Counted from the first letter of the stretch, positions 11,177 to 23,935 are shown. The stretch is DNA of 64,000 nt from Dioscorea cayenensis subsp. rotundata (GCF_009730915.1 NC_052490.1:32798625-32862624), one strand, 5' to 3'. A program made the numbers and translations. The notes: generated from the sequence alone by a model not told the origin.

Positions 11177-14100
11177 ATGGCGAATAGCAATCTTCCTCGG
11201 CGGATCATCAAGGTGAGAGCTTTTCGATCGGGTCAGTGGGTTCTTTAATTTCAGGCGTCCTCGCTGAGGAAAGAGGGATCTCCTTGTGATCTTTCTTTTT
11301 ATTTTATTTTATTTTATTTTATTTTGCGTTGATTATTTGTAGTTTTTCTATGATCTTGCAGGAAACGCAGAGGCTTCTCAGCGAGCCAGGTATCCCGTCT
11401 TCTGATGATCCCTTTTGTTTTGTTTGATTGCTTGTTTTGTGGGTCGCCGGAGAGGTTTTTATGCCTTTTTCGCCAATTTTGTGGGTATCTGTGATTCGAT
11501 TGTTGTAATTTTGGGTTTTTTTTCTGTTAATTGATGGTTTTGATTGACGGATGTTGTTTAGGTTGTTCTGGTGAGATTTTTTTTGGAAAGTTGGGTTTTT
11601 TATTTCGTTTTTTTTTTCTTCAATTGTCACAGCTCCAGGTATCAGTGCATCTCCGTCAGAGGATAATATGCGCTACTTTAATGTTATGATACTTGGACCA
11701 ACGCAGTCTCCATATGAAGGTGTGTTTGATCATTACCTGAACTTCTTAGCTTAGATTGTGTAATCTCCTTTTGTGCTTGCCTGTGGCTTTTTTGTTTGCT
11801 GTTTCTGTAAGAATTAGGAATGTACTTGCAAGGCTCGGATAGATGAATGGTGAATGAGTAGCTTCCTGTTGGAAACTTGTACGACTTAGCACAAGTATTG
11901 TGGAATTCTCTTAGGTCGTAGTTGGTTAGAGGTATTTGAAAGTCCAAGGATTTCTATATATGGGATTTAACTAAACCTTAGGTGGTGTTAAGTTATAGGT
12001 AATTGAAACTCCAAGAATTTCCAAATATGAGATTTTGAACCAACACTAACTGGGAAGTCAAAATCTGAAAACTTTTAAGTCTTAAGTTTAGGATTTGAAA
12101 ATCAATCTTACATCTTTTGGTTTAACTGTGGCTTTTTCATCTGCTGTTTAGGAAAAAAGTGGCACTGTGCAAGGTTTGGACGAACTAAATGGTAAATCAG
12201 TAACTACTGGTGTGAAACTTATAGCACAAGTACTGTAGAAGTTCCTTAGGTGTTGTTCGGTCAGAGGTATTTAAATATCTGAGGATTTCCATATATGAGA
12301 TTTTGATTCAGATTAACTTGGATGGTAGTCAAAATCTTGAAACTTTTAAATCAAATATAGGATTTGAAACTTGAAAGTCAATCATAGATCTTTTGGTTGA
12401 GCTCTCGAAAATCCCAGAGTTTTAAATACCTTTAACCACAAATACACCCAAAGAAAATTTCTTAATTTAACCCGACAAGGTACTCTTTGGCCATTCAGGG
12501 ACGTACTATAAATCAGTCCTAGTTTTTGGTTGTGGTTGAAGAGCATTGTGGAACGAGCTAGTTCTTGCTTGATCTCTGCTAGATGCTTTTTGGAACTGGC
12601 TTGAGCTCATTTGTTTAATTTTTTTAAAGTTCGGCTCTTCTCAAGTTTGACCTATTTTATAGGGGGACGGGATTTTTCTAGACCAAAGTGCAAGCTGCTT
12701 AGTAGCCTAATAGTTCATTTGATATTTCATTCTAGTGAGAAGAAAAAAAAAAATTTAGAGTTACGTATTGCAGGCTAAAGTTGCTTTTTGTTTTATGTGG
12801 ATCTGTTGGTGTTAACTGCCTTATAGAGCATATTATTCTCACCATCTGTCTGGGTTTTTATAGTCTTTGTTTTGGCCGCTCTCTTCTGTTACACTTGTTA
12901 TTGCATAGACTCTTTTCGTCTGTCCTTTTAACTAAATCATGCCACCTTATCCTATATGTTTGGCCCCATTGAAATTTATGCACTTGCATATATTTGTATT
13001 TTATATCCTTAATAGATTGATACTTTATTTTTTCCTTTAATTTATCTCGATTTAGGAGGAGTTTTCAAGCTTGAATTGTTCTTGCCCGAAGAATATCCAA
13101 TGGCTGCGCCGAAGGTAAGATAACTCCTAGAGTGATGCTACCTTGATTTGCTATGTTATTCAAGGTTAGGTATATTGTTTCTTGCCTGAAGTGATTCTAC
13201 ATTGGCATTATACATCATCAAAGTTAAGATGTTGTCTAAGGAATATCAACATATGATTTTTAGGTTCTGAATTTGCACAAATGCTTGTGGTGTTCTTCCA
13301 TTTAAATTGTATCAATTGACAGATGTTTATTGTTTGAAATTTTGAAGATCTTACAATAAAAAGTTTTTTTTCCCAGCTAAAAGCCTAAAATCTATAAAGC
13401 AGAGTGGATGTTGCTTTCCTTGTATAATGATCCTTGACCGATGTTGGTTCCATGTTGTTTCTGTTGATGGCAATTGTATCTTCTAGCAATTTCTTTCCAT
13501 TATAGGAGCAAATCCATCCTTTAAAGTTAACTATAGTCAGGCTTCTAGCTTTTACTGATCTCTTCTTTTCCTTGTCACTTTCTCACATTTTTCTTCTTTG
13601 TTATATAATCTATTTCAGTTTTGAGTTATTAATGCGTTCTTCTTATAATATTTGGAACAGGTTCGCTTCCTCACCAAAATTTATCATCCTAACATTGATA
13701 AGGCAAGCTTCTACATCCCCATACTGTCTGCATCAGATAATTTTTCTGTCTTTTCCCTCTACATAAGGCAGTTACTGATATATGCAGCTTGGAAGAATAT
13801 GTCTTGATATTCTCAAAGACAAATGGAGTCCTGCCCTTCAGATTCGAACAGTACTGCTAAGGTAATGAGGCCATTTTGTTTGTTCTATTGTCTGGATGTT
13901 TTCCGTCTTTTGATTCTACTATCAAGTGTTTCTGCATCCAAAGTGGGTATGTTTGTATTTTAATGTGGAAATGGATACAAACCAGAAATCATAATAGATG
14001 TTCATAATGCTTAAAGCAGGTGTGGATATGAATGTATCTACTTTGTTTATTGAATGGATTTAAATATCATTGGGATATGAACTAGTGCTGGTATTTTTTG

Positions 14101-15014
14101 TTTTTTGTTTTTTTTTTTTTTGGTGGAAACAGCCATCCTACAATTGATATGAATGAAAGTAAATTTTCCCAGAAAATAACTTGGACAATTTTGAAGTGAA
14201 ATGAGGATGTTTACATATAAAAGTTGACTGGATCATGAGCTTGGCTTTTGCCAACTACAAACAATAAAAGGCATGAAAAGTGGATTTGCAAATATGAATC
14301 AGATTCGACCTATTGCATCTCAAGTCAAAACCTAATGTGTATAGTGTGGATATGGTTTTGGATTTGCTAGGATATAATCTGCCCTGTGCTCCTTATAGGC
14401 TATCTCCGTGTTTGTTTGTTTTCTATGTACATATCTTACAATTGTCTTGATAATTTCTCAAATAACACTAGGTGGTTTACATTGATTCAACATAGAAAAT
14501 GAGGTGTTTCTTTTAAGTTTATGACCTGAAACTAAAAACTCACTTCTTAATCAATTCTAATCACCTTTTTAATTTGCTAACACCTCTTATAAGTTAACAA
14601 ATTTATTGAGTTATTTTATTTATATATATGCATAAAATTGATGGGTACTGGCTCTTGTTGTTAATCAGTATTCAGGCCCTTCTGAGTGCTCCAAATCCGG
14701 ATGATCCTCTATCAGACAACATTGCGAAGCATTGGAAGGCAAACGAAGCCGAAGCAGTAGAAACAGGTAACATTATTGATTTTTCTGCTACTGCAAAGAT
14801 ACTAATGTGTTCTTAAATCATATCTTCAAGGCGCAATTGTTACTGCAGTGAGGAAAACAAGAATGGAAATTGTTTTCATGTTCTTTCAATCCAAGCAACC
14901 TTGTTAAGTGATTAGTTTGTGATAACCTCTGTGTTGTTGTGTTTAATCTAATTGGAGTTGATATCGATTACTGCAGCGAAAGAGTGGACGCGGCTGTATG
15001 CTAGCGGAGCGTGA
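11177..15014 (+). CDS. UBC13: Ubiquitin-conjugating enzyme E2, Ubc13 type
   Basis: The protein has 153 residues and is the E2 that builds Lys63-linked ubiquitin chains with a Uev/MMS2 partner, in DNA-damage tolerance and signalling. Exons are 11177-11212, 11362-11389, 11633-11719, 13056-13114, 13661-13702, 13788-13861, 14669-14766 and 14977-15014, all in frame. The start [14 protein letters not shown], the HPN motif (YHPNID), the catalytic Cys89 in [12 protein letters not shown], and the C-terminal [13 protein letters not shown] are visible. This matches Arabidopsis UBC35/36 in length and sequence. Intron 5 (13703-13787) begins with GC rather than GT. Intron 3 (1.3 kb) carries an internal tandem duplication. 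No frame breaks are seen. Confidence 0.97.
11770..12420 (+). repeat. Diverged tandem duplication in Ubc13 intron 3
   Basis: Two related blocks begin near 11776 and 12127 (both CTGTGGCTTTTT) and share the motifs TAGCACAAGTA, AGAGGTATTT and ATATATG. The period is about 350 bp. A shorter third echo lies at 11985-12120. Copies differ by many substitutions, so the duplication is not recent. Confidence 0.7.
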
Positions 15015-15621
15015 TAACCTCGCTGCCGTTTGTGTAACTGCAGTAGCAATATGGTTTCTGATTTGAAGCTCTCCTAGCTAATGTTCTATATGACTTCATT
15101 AATCTGGGAATCGACTCCGTCGAATATGTATCAGTAGTTGGGAGTTTACTGTTCTCTTTGGGTTTTCAACTCTATCATGGATCGAACTAAATAATATATT
15201 TTGGCACTAATGCCTTCATATCAAATACTGCCTGATTTGTTACCCTGGAACTTTGGATTGCCAAGAACAAGCTGTTAAGATGCCTTGTAGCCTCAATTGC
15301 TTATTCTTGGGATATTTGTGAGTCTTAATGTACAATTTATTTACTAGATTGAGAAGTAAAACAGCCTTAAAATGGTGTTTTTTTTAATTATGTTCTTACA
15401 CTATTCAAAAAAATTAACCTATTTCCGGATTAAAAGTCACATAACATAATTTGTAAAAACTACATTTGATCATACATTCACAAATTATCCTTATGTGAAA
15501 AGACAAGTTTATTTTTTATTTTTTATTTAAAAAAATCTTATTTTGGAATGTAAACTCCAAACTATATTTAACCTCCTGATGAAAATAAAAAAATGATTGT
15601 AAATTTGCTTTTCAACATGAG

Positions 15622-15652
<31 letters not shown>
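15015..15652. other. Ubc13 3' UTR and AT-rich spacer
   Basis: The 3' UTR runs into AT-rich sequence with an (AT)n tract at about 15621-15649. I see no gene. Confidence 0.6.
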
Positions 15653-15654
<2 letters not shown>

Positions 15655-16441
15655 GTAAGGATTCTATGCAACCGTGATACCATATCAGATTGTCACATTT
15701 CTATAAAAATTTGCCAAATCAGATTTATAGTCACGTCAGCCTATCTAATCACCCACTTACTCCCATTATTAATTTGTTTTTTATATTTTTATTTTAATTT
15801 TTTTTTTAAAACTCTTGTTTTTATCTTATTATCTCATTTGAAATCAATTTTTAAATCCACCGTGTGCCCCTCAGCCGGTTTGCTCTCCATGATGTCCAAC
15901 ACCGGAGACTGCTCAATGATTTATTCTTTTTGTATTTTTATTTTAAATTTAAAAAAAAAGACATTTGCAAAGAAATAATTCAAGGGTGGAGAACGGGGCA
16001 TGAAATGGGAGAATGGGGAATTAGCATCAGGTGTTCAGAGTTCGGTCTCCGGTGTCCAAACTGGTGTTCGACATCGGGCAGTCGTCTTAGATTTAAAATT
16101 TTAATTTAAAATAAGATAATAAAGTAAAGATAAAAATTTTTTAAAAAATTTAAAATAAAAATACAAAAAGAATTCATCGTTGGGTGGTCTCCGGTGTTGG
16201 ACATTGTAGAGAGCACACTGGTGAAGGGGCACAAGGTGGATTCAAAAATTTGATTTGAAAAGAGATGATAAAATAAAAATTTTAAAAAAGAATCAAGATA
16301 AAAATACAAAAAAAACCAATTCATAATTGGAATAAGTGGGTGATTTGGTAGGCTGACGTGACTATAAATCTGATTTGGCAAATTTTTATTGGAATGGGAT
16401 ATAATCTGACGTGGTATCACGGTTGCATAGAATCCTTACTC
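15653..16441. mobile_element. Foldback element with ~300-bp inverted-repeat arms
   Basis: The left end GAGTAAGGATTCTATGCAAC (15653) is repeated in reverse complement at the right end (to 16441). The inverted match continues inward through TGATTTGGCAAATTT, the TGACGTGACTATAA region, and the CCGGTGTTGGACAT segment. The arms are about 15653-15950 and 16140-16441, around a unique centre of about 190 bp. No transposase is present. The flanks ATATATAAAA and ATGAATAAAA match at 8 of 10 positions, which could be a worn Mutator-like 9-10 bp target duplication, but the left flank is a microsatellite, so this is weak. Confidence 0.8.
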
Positions 16442-17108
16442 ATGAATAAAAATGTTTTGCAGGTACATATAAACATTTTTCACCCATCAAGAAGTAAAAA
16501 AATGGTAAAATTTTTCACAAGCTCGTCAATCTTTCTAAAGAAAATGATTTTTATGATGAGAAATATATTGATAAGAATTTCAGAAACATTAAAATGTAAG
16601 AACAATACCATAACAAGCAAATGTTATGTAGAAACTAATACACCACCAAGATTGATGTTACAAAGTCTTCAAGTCTTAATTTGGTAGCATTCATCAACAG
16701 GAAGAAGAATTAACAGAAATACATTGTAAACTGCAGAAATACATTGTAAACTGTATGTTTACCTCTGAAATTTTCAACAAAACAGGCATACATTCAACAG
16801 TTTCAGAAATAAACCACCAAGATAAATGTTATGGAGAAGTCTTCAAGTCTCAAATTTGATAACAAAAGCATTCAATTAATAAGAAAAACAATTTCAGAAA
16901 TATATTGCAGATTCAGTAATAATAGCCACTGTTTTACTGTCAAGAATTTCATAGATTTAATAACAAGAATGATTAAAGGCAACTCTTCAAATATTCTCAA
17001 TCTGATAGCATTGAACTAAAAACAATCAAAGTTTTCAGGGTAAAAACATGGCTTGAATTCTGAAACTACACACAAGCTTGGCATCATGAATGGAGAACTT
17101 TTCATGAA
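16442..17108. other. Spacer with an internal duplication
   Basis: AACCACCAAGAT and GTCTTCAAGTCT recur about 180 bp apart (around 16640 and 16810), marking a diverged tandem duplication. It lies downstream of the CID gene and may include its 3' UTR. Confidence 0.5.
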
Positions 17109-20100
17109 TCAGCGGTGCCATGATAAGCTGGTGTTCATTCTCACAGGTGTTTTGGAGGCAATAACCCTGAACAGATTAGAAGGATATAGATTCATTGTTG
17201 TTTCATTTAATATGGTAAAAAATAGTAGGAAATAACAGTTCAATACCTGATTGGAAAACCTCCAAGATAGAAGCCAGTATACCGCAGAGCAGCGATAGCG
17301 CTATCATCCTGACAAGAATGTCTAAGTCATTATTTCTGTCTCGCTTTTGTGTAAAAGTGAACCTTAATATTGCATCTAAATAAATAACAGAAAAGTCTTC
17401 TACATAATTCTTCCATCAAATTCAAGTTTTACGAAGAAATCAATTGAAAAAGAAAAATTTCTACGAATTCAGCTGAAGTTTTCTAGTGATAACTCAATTG
17501 ATGGGGAATAAACAAAGGACAGGTTAATTGATAATTTTGCCAGACATCGAGTCAATATATGTTTACCCGAACAAATTCAATAAAGGCTATACGAGTCTGG
17601 TGACATCTATCCCCAAGAAGCTTCAACCGAGAAATCTGGAAAAAGACAGAAAATGAATGAGCTCCCTGATGAGGCCAAAAATTTAACAGATTTGAAAATT
17701 TCTGCTCTTAACACAGTATGCTCACCGGGCCACAGTTTGATTCGAAGAAATGTCTTATCTCATTTTCATTGACCTGCAAAATAAACAGTGAAGGATCAAG
17801 GATTATTATTGGGAAAATAATGCCTCACATCACTCCAGAAAACCTCTAAGGAAGAACAAATTCATTTTACAAGTTTATCTACTATAACAGTTCAACACAA
17901 TGAAGTCATATACCATTTTAAAGAGTGATTCTTTTGAAGATCAATAGAAAAGCAAGAATAAATCATTTACCATCTTATCAATGTTATTGCAATAAACGGT
18001 CCTTCTAGCTATGTCCTTCTCATGTGTGCTCTGTTCAAATATTAAAAATCAGGATAAATGTTTGTAGCCACAACCATCAGGTACTTAAATAGGAGCATCA
18101 AATTAACTTGTTCATACCCGAGGAAGATACGAAGGGTTAATAGGAAATATATTAGATTTTGAGGGTGCAATGCAGATGGGAATATTGTGCAGTGGAGTCC
18201 CACAAAGACTAAGTGCCGCTCTTGCGGAAACTACAAACAAAACACATGGTTAGATGATTGATAAGAGGATTGCATATGGACAAAGACATTGAGTCAGAAT
18301 TAGATGAGCTATACTTACTCTCAGAACCGAATTCAAGAAAAGCAAAGTGACAAGCTGAGCTGGGTTCTCCAGAAATACGGCAATCATTTATCTGCAATAT
18401 AAACATATCATAAAAAATAAGTTGTTAATATGCTCAGAGTTCAAAAAAGATTTCTATAATTGAGAAGGTATCTTTTTATGATCCTCAAAGTTACAAGTTT
18501 AAAACAACCATCCTTCTCTAGAATTGCTTGATCGAGTTCCTTAATTACAGAAGCACATGGAAACAATAAGGTTGGCCAGTTGATATCAAAAAAGATCTTT
18601 GGTGATGAACATACAAGAAATATAGTTGCAAATGCATGTTACAGGGCCTAATATTAAGGTGCACAGAGAATCACTGATAACGTCATACTTAACTAATTTT
18701 ATAACGCTCCTGTTACGTATTTGGTGACAATGCATTTTCACAATTTTCCTTATCAAGTCCTATCATCACTTGACACTTAATACATTTAGACAATTAAAAA
18801 CACAATAATGAATCTTTCCTCAACCTTTCTAATTCAAATTTTACCAACATTGCAAAATTTGTATGTTTATATCTATGAATTGGAGGGGACACAACTACAT
18901 GTATGAGCCATGCCCACATGTATGTCCACCAAAACCTGTGCCCATACAAATGAACAGACCCTATTATGGTTATGGATGACGTTCAGAGATTAAAGGAGGG
19001 TCATCCAATTCTCAAGATATTATCACTGATAGAAAGGAATTTTGCTGTTTTCAACAGATAACATGCTACAAGGCATTTTTAAGATGTACAAACAAGAACA
19101 TTGATGAAGTATCCAAAAAAAATACTAATGTCTTGCCATAAGTTGACGTTCTCCGTTGAAAGATAAAGACGACAATATCCGCATACGACAAATCATAGAT
19201 TTAGTATAAAAGTTTTTTGTCCTTCTATTTCCTGTTAACGTTCAATGCTGCAACGTGGAGACTTTACATAGAAAAGGTAGCCATGCATTCACATAGCTTG
19301 CCATTCTTGCTTATCACATTCCTTTTATTTATTTCAATTCACTACTAACTCAGAGAACACCAAGATCTCAAACTAGCTTCTTACAGATGATATGCTGGTT
19401 TTGCTTTCAACATTGAAAAACAAGTAGCTTTTGCAATTGAAGAAACTTACTTGTCCGCAACAACTAAATAGCCCAGCAAGTTCTTCCTCAGTTACCTAAT
19501 CAATAATTATTGAACACAATCAGATAAGGCTGAAACCAATATATGCTCAATCATGAAAAGGATGCTACAAAGCAAAGCAACATTTCACAAACAAGAACAC
19601 AGTTCATCAGAAAATTAAAAACAAACACTATAGCTAAACCAAATTCCAATAGCAAATGGCTCACATGTTGCTCAATATTCCAAACATAAATGGTCCGGTG
19701 AATGCAATCTTCAATTGCAGCTGGCGAAATCTGGTCATTGCTTGTCCATCTCTCGAAATGCTGTCTGCCCCTCCTCTGCAAGAAAAAACATATATACACA
19801 CAAATGGAATCAATCAACATAGCAAAACAATTCCAACAACTTCTCTAGCTAACACATGAAGCACAACAAAAAATGAACTATTTACAAACCAAAGACGCCA
19901 TTTTCAACAAGAAGTAAAAATTATAAATCTCCACATACCCAATCTAACTTAAAAAATTCATAAAAAGAAAAGTAAGAAAGAAAAGAAAAGGAACCATACT
20001 CTGCTATCTTGCTGATCTCCAAATGAACTGATGCTTCTAATATCTCCTTCATTCTGATTCAAACTAGCGTTAGATCGGTTGGAATCACCACAAAGATTCA

Positions 20101-20290
20101 ACGGAATTTCAGAAGCGCCCACAGACTCTGGTGCATCAACATGTGAGGCTGGCACAAACTCCTTGGCGTAGGGATTTAGCTTGAAGAAGCTCTTTGTTAG
20201 CTCCCCCACATCCTTCTGGGTAGCTTCCACCACCTCCAGCGCTGCCCCTGGTGAGGACTGACTTCCAGAGCTCTTCTTCACAGAAGCCAT
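17109..20290 (-). CDS. PAM2-containing, two-RRM RNA-binding protein (CID8-13 family)
   Basis: Ten exons join cleanly: 20290-20000, 19775-19665, 19495-19451, 18391-18319, 18230-18118, 18030-17971, 17773-17726, 17635-17567, 17308-17247 and 17166-17109. They encode 309 residues. Residues 38-47 (LNPYAKEFVP) are a PAM2 motif, which binds the MLLE domain of poly(A)-binding protein. A basic RRGRQ stretch follows. RRM1 has TIYVWNI and CHFAFLEF; RRM2 has TVYCNNI and TRIAFIEF, with the family ending IASKTPVR. Order and length match the plant CTC-interacting domain proteins CID8-13, which are thought to act in mRNA translation or stability. A tandem 84-bp minisatellite lies 300-800 bp upstream. A broken partial copy lies about 4 kb upstream, at 24.3-25.1 kb. 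Confidence 0.95.
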
Positions 20291-20612
20291 CAAAAATTGT
20301 ATATAAAAATCACAGCTTTATGAAAGAAAGACAGAAAGAAGAAGAAGAAGAAGAAGATGATCTGTAATTGATGGATTGAAAGGAGGATTATATAACCCCA
20401 AATTAAAAAAAGGGATCGAAAGGAGCAATCTTTGAGTAAAACAAATCATTAGAACAAGGAGTAAATGCAGAAGAAGGGGGTCTGCACCGATGTTGGGCGG
20501 GAGCGATGAACCATGAGAAGAGATAGGCATGTAATTACCACTATACTGGCCAATAATAGAAAGAATTAAAAACCGAGCACCATTGGAAGGCCTGGAGTTT
20601 ATCGTCTGCCGT
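20291..20612 (-). promoter_or_regulatory. CID gene 5' UTR/promoter side
   Basis: This holds the sequence immediately upstream of the CID start codon, including a (GAA)n tract near 20337-20355. No defined promoter element is asserted. Confidence 0.35.
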
Positions 20613-21120
20613 CTAGACCGAGAAAGAGAGAAAAGTTCCATTGCTGCTCTCCTCCGCCTTCCAAATACTTCCAAATCTTGCTCTTTTAGAAGACTCACAC
20701 ACAGATAAAGAGAGAAGAGTTCCATTGCTGATCTCCTCCACCTTCCAAATACTTCCAAATCTTGCTCTTTTAGAAGACTCACACACAGAGAAAGAGAGAA
20801 GAGTTCCATTGCTGATCTCCTCCGCCTTCCAAATACTTCCAAATCTTGCTCTTTTAGAAGACTCACACACAAAGAAAGAGAGAAGAGTTCCATTGCTGAT
20901 CTCCTCCGCCTTCCAAATCCTTCCAAATCTTGCTCTTTTAGAAGACTCACACACAAAGAAAGAGAGAAGAGTTCCATTGCTGATCTCCTCCGCCTTCCAA
21001 ATACTTCCAAATCTTGCTCTTTTAGAAGACTCACACACAAAGAAAGAGAGAAGAGTTCCATTGCTGATCTCCTCCGTCTTCCAAATACCCAAATCTTGCT
21101 CTTTTTTAGAAGACTCAGAG
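20613..21120 (-). repeat. 84-bp minisatellite, nearly six copies
   Basis: TTCCATTGCT recurs at 20636, 20720, 20804, 20888, 20972 and 21056, exactly 84 bp apart. Each unit includes CTTTTAGAAGACTCACACAC and a GAGA-rich part. Copies differ by a few bases. Because 84 is divisible by three, long repetitive reading frames are open on both strands, but they are a by-product of the repeat. The array lies upstream of the CID gene. Confidence 0.95.
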
Positions 21121-22816
21121 AGAGAGAGAGAGAGAGTGAAGTTGTGTTCCAGTGAGTGTGTGTATATATGTGGAATTTTATTAAAAAAATGTTGATATAT
21201 ATATTTTTTGGGGGCCTCTTCAAAAACCATGGGCTTTTACTTTGCTATCACATCTTTAATTTTCAGAAATACTCCATCTGTGCCATAATCGTCCATCGTA
21301 ACAGTTTCACAAAATTAAAAAAAAAAAATTGGTTAGAATTAAAAATTTTATGAATATTTCGCTTACCTTTTTCACTTCGTTTATTTCTCTGTCCATTCGC
21401 GAAGGTAATTCTCTGTCTATTCAGAGAGGTATGAAGTTAGATGATTTTGGACATGAAAAACTTGCAGGAGTGAGATATTTATAATAGAATAAATGAAGTA
21501 TTCTGTAACAGTTTGATTTTGAAAAAAAAAATTACGGTATAAAAATTAAAATAATATTAAAATTAAGCACTCTGACAAAATAAATATTTTGATAGATTAT
21601 TAAAAATAAATGTGATTAAAATGCCTGTAAAACATCCACAAAATTATATATTAGTTATTATCCATGCGGATAAATATTATTGGATATTAAATTACAATGC
21701 TTGCTATTCCTAATTACAAATCCTATTACTTTTATATCTCATATATAATATAAAAAATATGTATAAAAAAAGAGATTAAAAAATTCGTTGGCACACATAG
21801 TACCTATGTTAAAATTTAAATTTGGTTTCAAGATATGCAAGTAAAATAATATTAAAAATTAAGATTAGGAGGTATTTTTGAGAAAAAAAAAAGTGAGTAA
21901 AAATTTTGCATCTTTTCTTGGGTGGCAAAGAAAAAGCAAAAATTTAAATGTATTCAAATGAAATTTCATTTAAATTTTTCAGTATAATGTCTGTGTTCAT
22001 ATATTCCTGACCTGTGTTTTGTATTTATTAGTTATTTGAAATAATAAACTTTTAAAACTGTTGATCTTTCTTGAGTATTGATATGAAATTTCACTCAAAT
22101 TTTCACTGTTGTATCTATCTTCATACATCCCAGCATTGTTTAGTAGTTATTACTCATTCCAACAAAAAAAATCGAAAAAAAAAAGCTTATAATTGGCCCA
22201 AATTTTCTCTTTGTTTATAATTCAACAGCAGTAATCCTTTTTTTCAAAGACTAAAGATGTATCATGTATGAGTCTAACGAAACAAATCCATGCCAAAAAT
22301 GAAAAAAAAACAAAAAACAAAATTTCAAAATATAAAATAAATATAAACATCACAACAGGATCTTCTGAAGCAGTCCATATCAATTAATTTAAAAAATATG
22401 AATTTGAATATATAAGTGGAGTTATCTCATCCCACTGGCTTACACCGAGTTCAGCTTTCGGTATTACAAGAGCCTACCGAATTAGATCAAAGTATTTAAC
22501 ATTTTATATAAAATAAACAAGCAATGAGTACTTCTTCCTCTAGTTCTGAAAGTTTGTTTTTGCAACTGAACCTGTGTGAGAGCTGAGGATTGATCAACAT
22601 CTCATTGCTTTCTTTTTTAAGTAATCTAATGAATCAAGATGTATAAGTTACCAAAACTCTCAAGAACGGTACACCGCGTAGCTTCTTTCGAACAAAACCT
22701 GCAGAAAAAGAGAGGAAACTGAACAGGAATTTCCCAAATTCATTGTTTAACACAACATATGATATCTTCTTATCATGTTTGCTAACCACAAGTTTCAATT
22801 TGATCTGACAAGCTGA
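21121..22816. other. AT-rich spacer
   Basis: A GA-rich run (21117-21135) abuts the minisatellite. After that the sequence is AT-rich with no recognisable gene, RNA or mobile element. Confidence 0.55.
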
Positions 22817-22956
22817 TTATTCAGATGAGTAATTGTTTGCAGCCTTGAGATGAGAACTGTTTCCATTTGTTTCCTGTTTCCCCACATCAGATTTAAACAG
22901 CTCATGCTTCTTCATAAATAAATCAGTTAAGGGCTTCTTCGAGAACACCACGGATA
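22817..22956 (-). CDS. Possible terminal exon of an unidentified gene
   Basis: On the minus strand a TTGCAG acceptor precedes 22956. An open segment follows (SVVFSKKPLTDLFMKK at its start, then a hydrophilic tail) and ends at TAA 22819-22817. Composition is protein-like and unlike the AT-rich surroundings. I do not recognise the family. It may belong with the protein-like minus-strand segment at 23254-23463, but phases did not join by eye. Confidence 0.35.
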
Positions 22957-23199
22957 CTGCAATGCATATAGAATCAACTCAAGTTAATTATAATAAAACA
23001 TGCATGCTCACATCTAATTTAAAAAAAAAAAAATTATGTTTATGTCCTGACTGCCAACATGAACCACTCTCTCTTCTATGTTGGCTTCATCTTTTGACTC
23101 TAAGCTTGACAAGCAATGTTACTGAATCCAAAACAGGAGCTATAAATAAATTATCTGAAATAAAAAAATCTAGTACCCACTTCAGAAACACACCCTCAT

Positions 23200-23935
23200 T
23201 TGGACTGTATTAATTCCACCACTCATTACAACATGGGATGTCCTTGTAGAAACTCAGACACTTGCATCTCTGGTATTATTGTTATCAACCTGCAATTTAA
23301 TTTTCTTGTACTCAGCTGTAGATCTTTGCCCTGTATTGAGCAACATGTTCTTGCACATTTCATTCATGAGATACTGCCCTACACTCTCATATAGTTTGCC
23401 CATGCAACCAAGGTATGATTGCTTGGCCATGAGACACATTATAGTTCCCAAAGGTACTGTCAAAAGCCAAGCAGTATGCCAACAAAATCTTCTTCAGCTT
23501 CAGCAAGCACACTCTATTCACTGCATGAATATTTATAAGAAATTGCATACATCTTCTACATGATAACATGCTTGTGTCTCAATGACCTCATTATCCTTCT
23601 CCCTTACAACCATGGTGAAAACCAATACACTAACACTTTACCTTCCAATAGACACTGCAGCCAACAGAGAATTGCCTGCTGAAGTCGAACAAAGATTTTG
23701 TAGACATGCTTCTTGCCTTCCTAACACTGATCATCTCTTGGATTCACTGACAAAGCTATATGAAACTGTAGAGAAGATTGATAACCAGCACACAATGAAT
23801 GAAACATGCATAGAGGAGCAAAACATTGAGTTTTTATTCGATCCTAAGCTCCCACAATTCTCCCAGTTGCAGGAATCAAATTATAGGCACAGAGGAAGAA
23901 AAGTCATATTTTGCATGATGCAATTGTATTAATCC
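23200..23935. other. Unidentified, possibly degenerate coding region
   Basis: Protein-like open stretches occur on both strands. On the minus strand, 23463-23254 includes AKQSYLGCMGKLYESVGQYL. On the plus strand, 23582-23932 gives 116 residues including LLDSLTKLYETVEKIDNQ. Neither matches a family I can name. Base composition is less AT-rich than the spacer. It could be exons of one gene, a gene relic, or chance. Confidence 0.3.

Noticed and set aside
20318-21230. Long repetitive open frames on both strands (up to 301 codons)
   Set aside because: They exist only because the 84-bp minisatellite unit is a multiple of three and lacks stops. All frames repeat the same unit and none resembles a protein.
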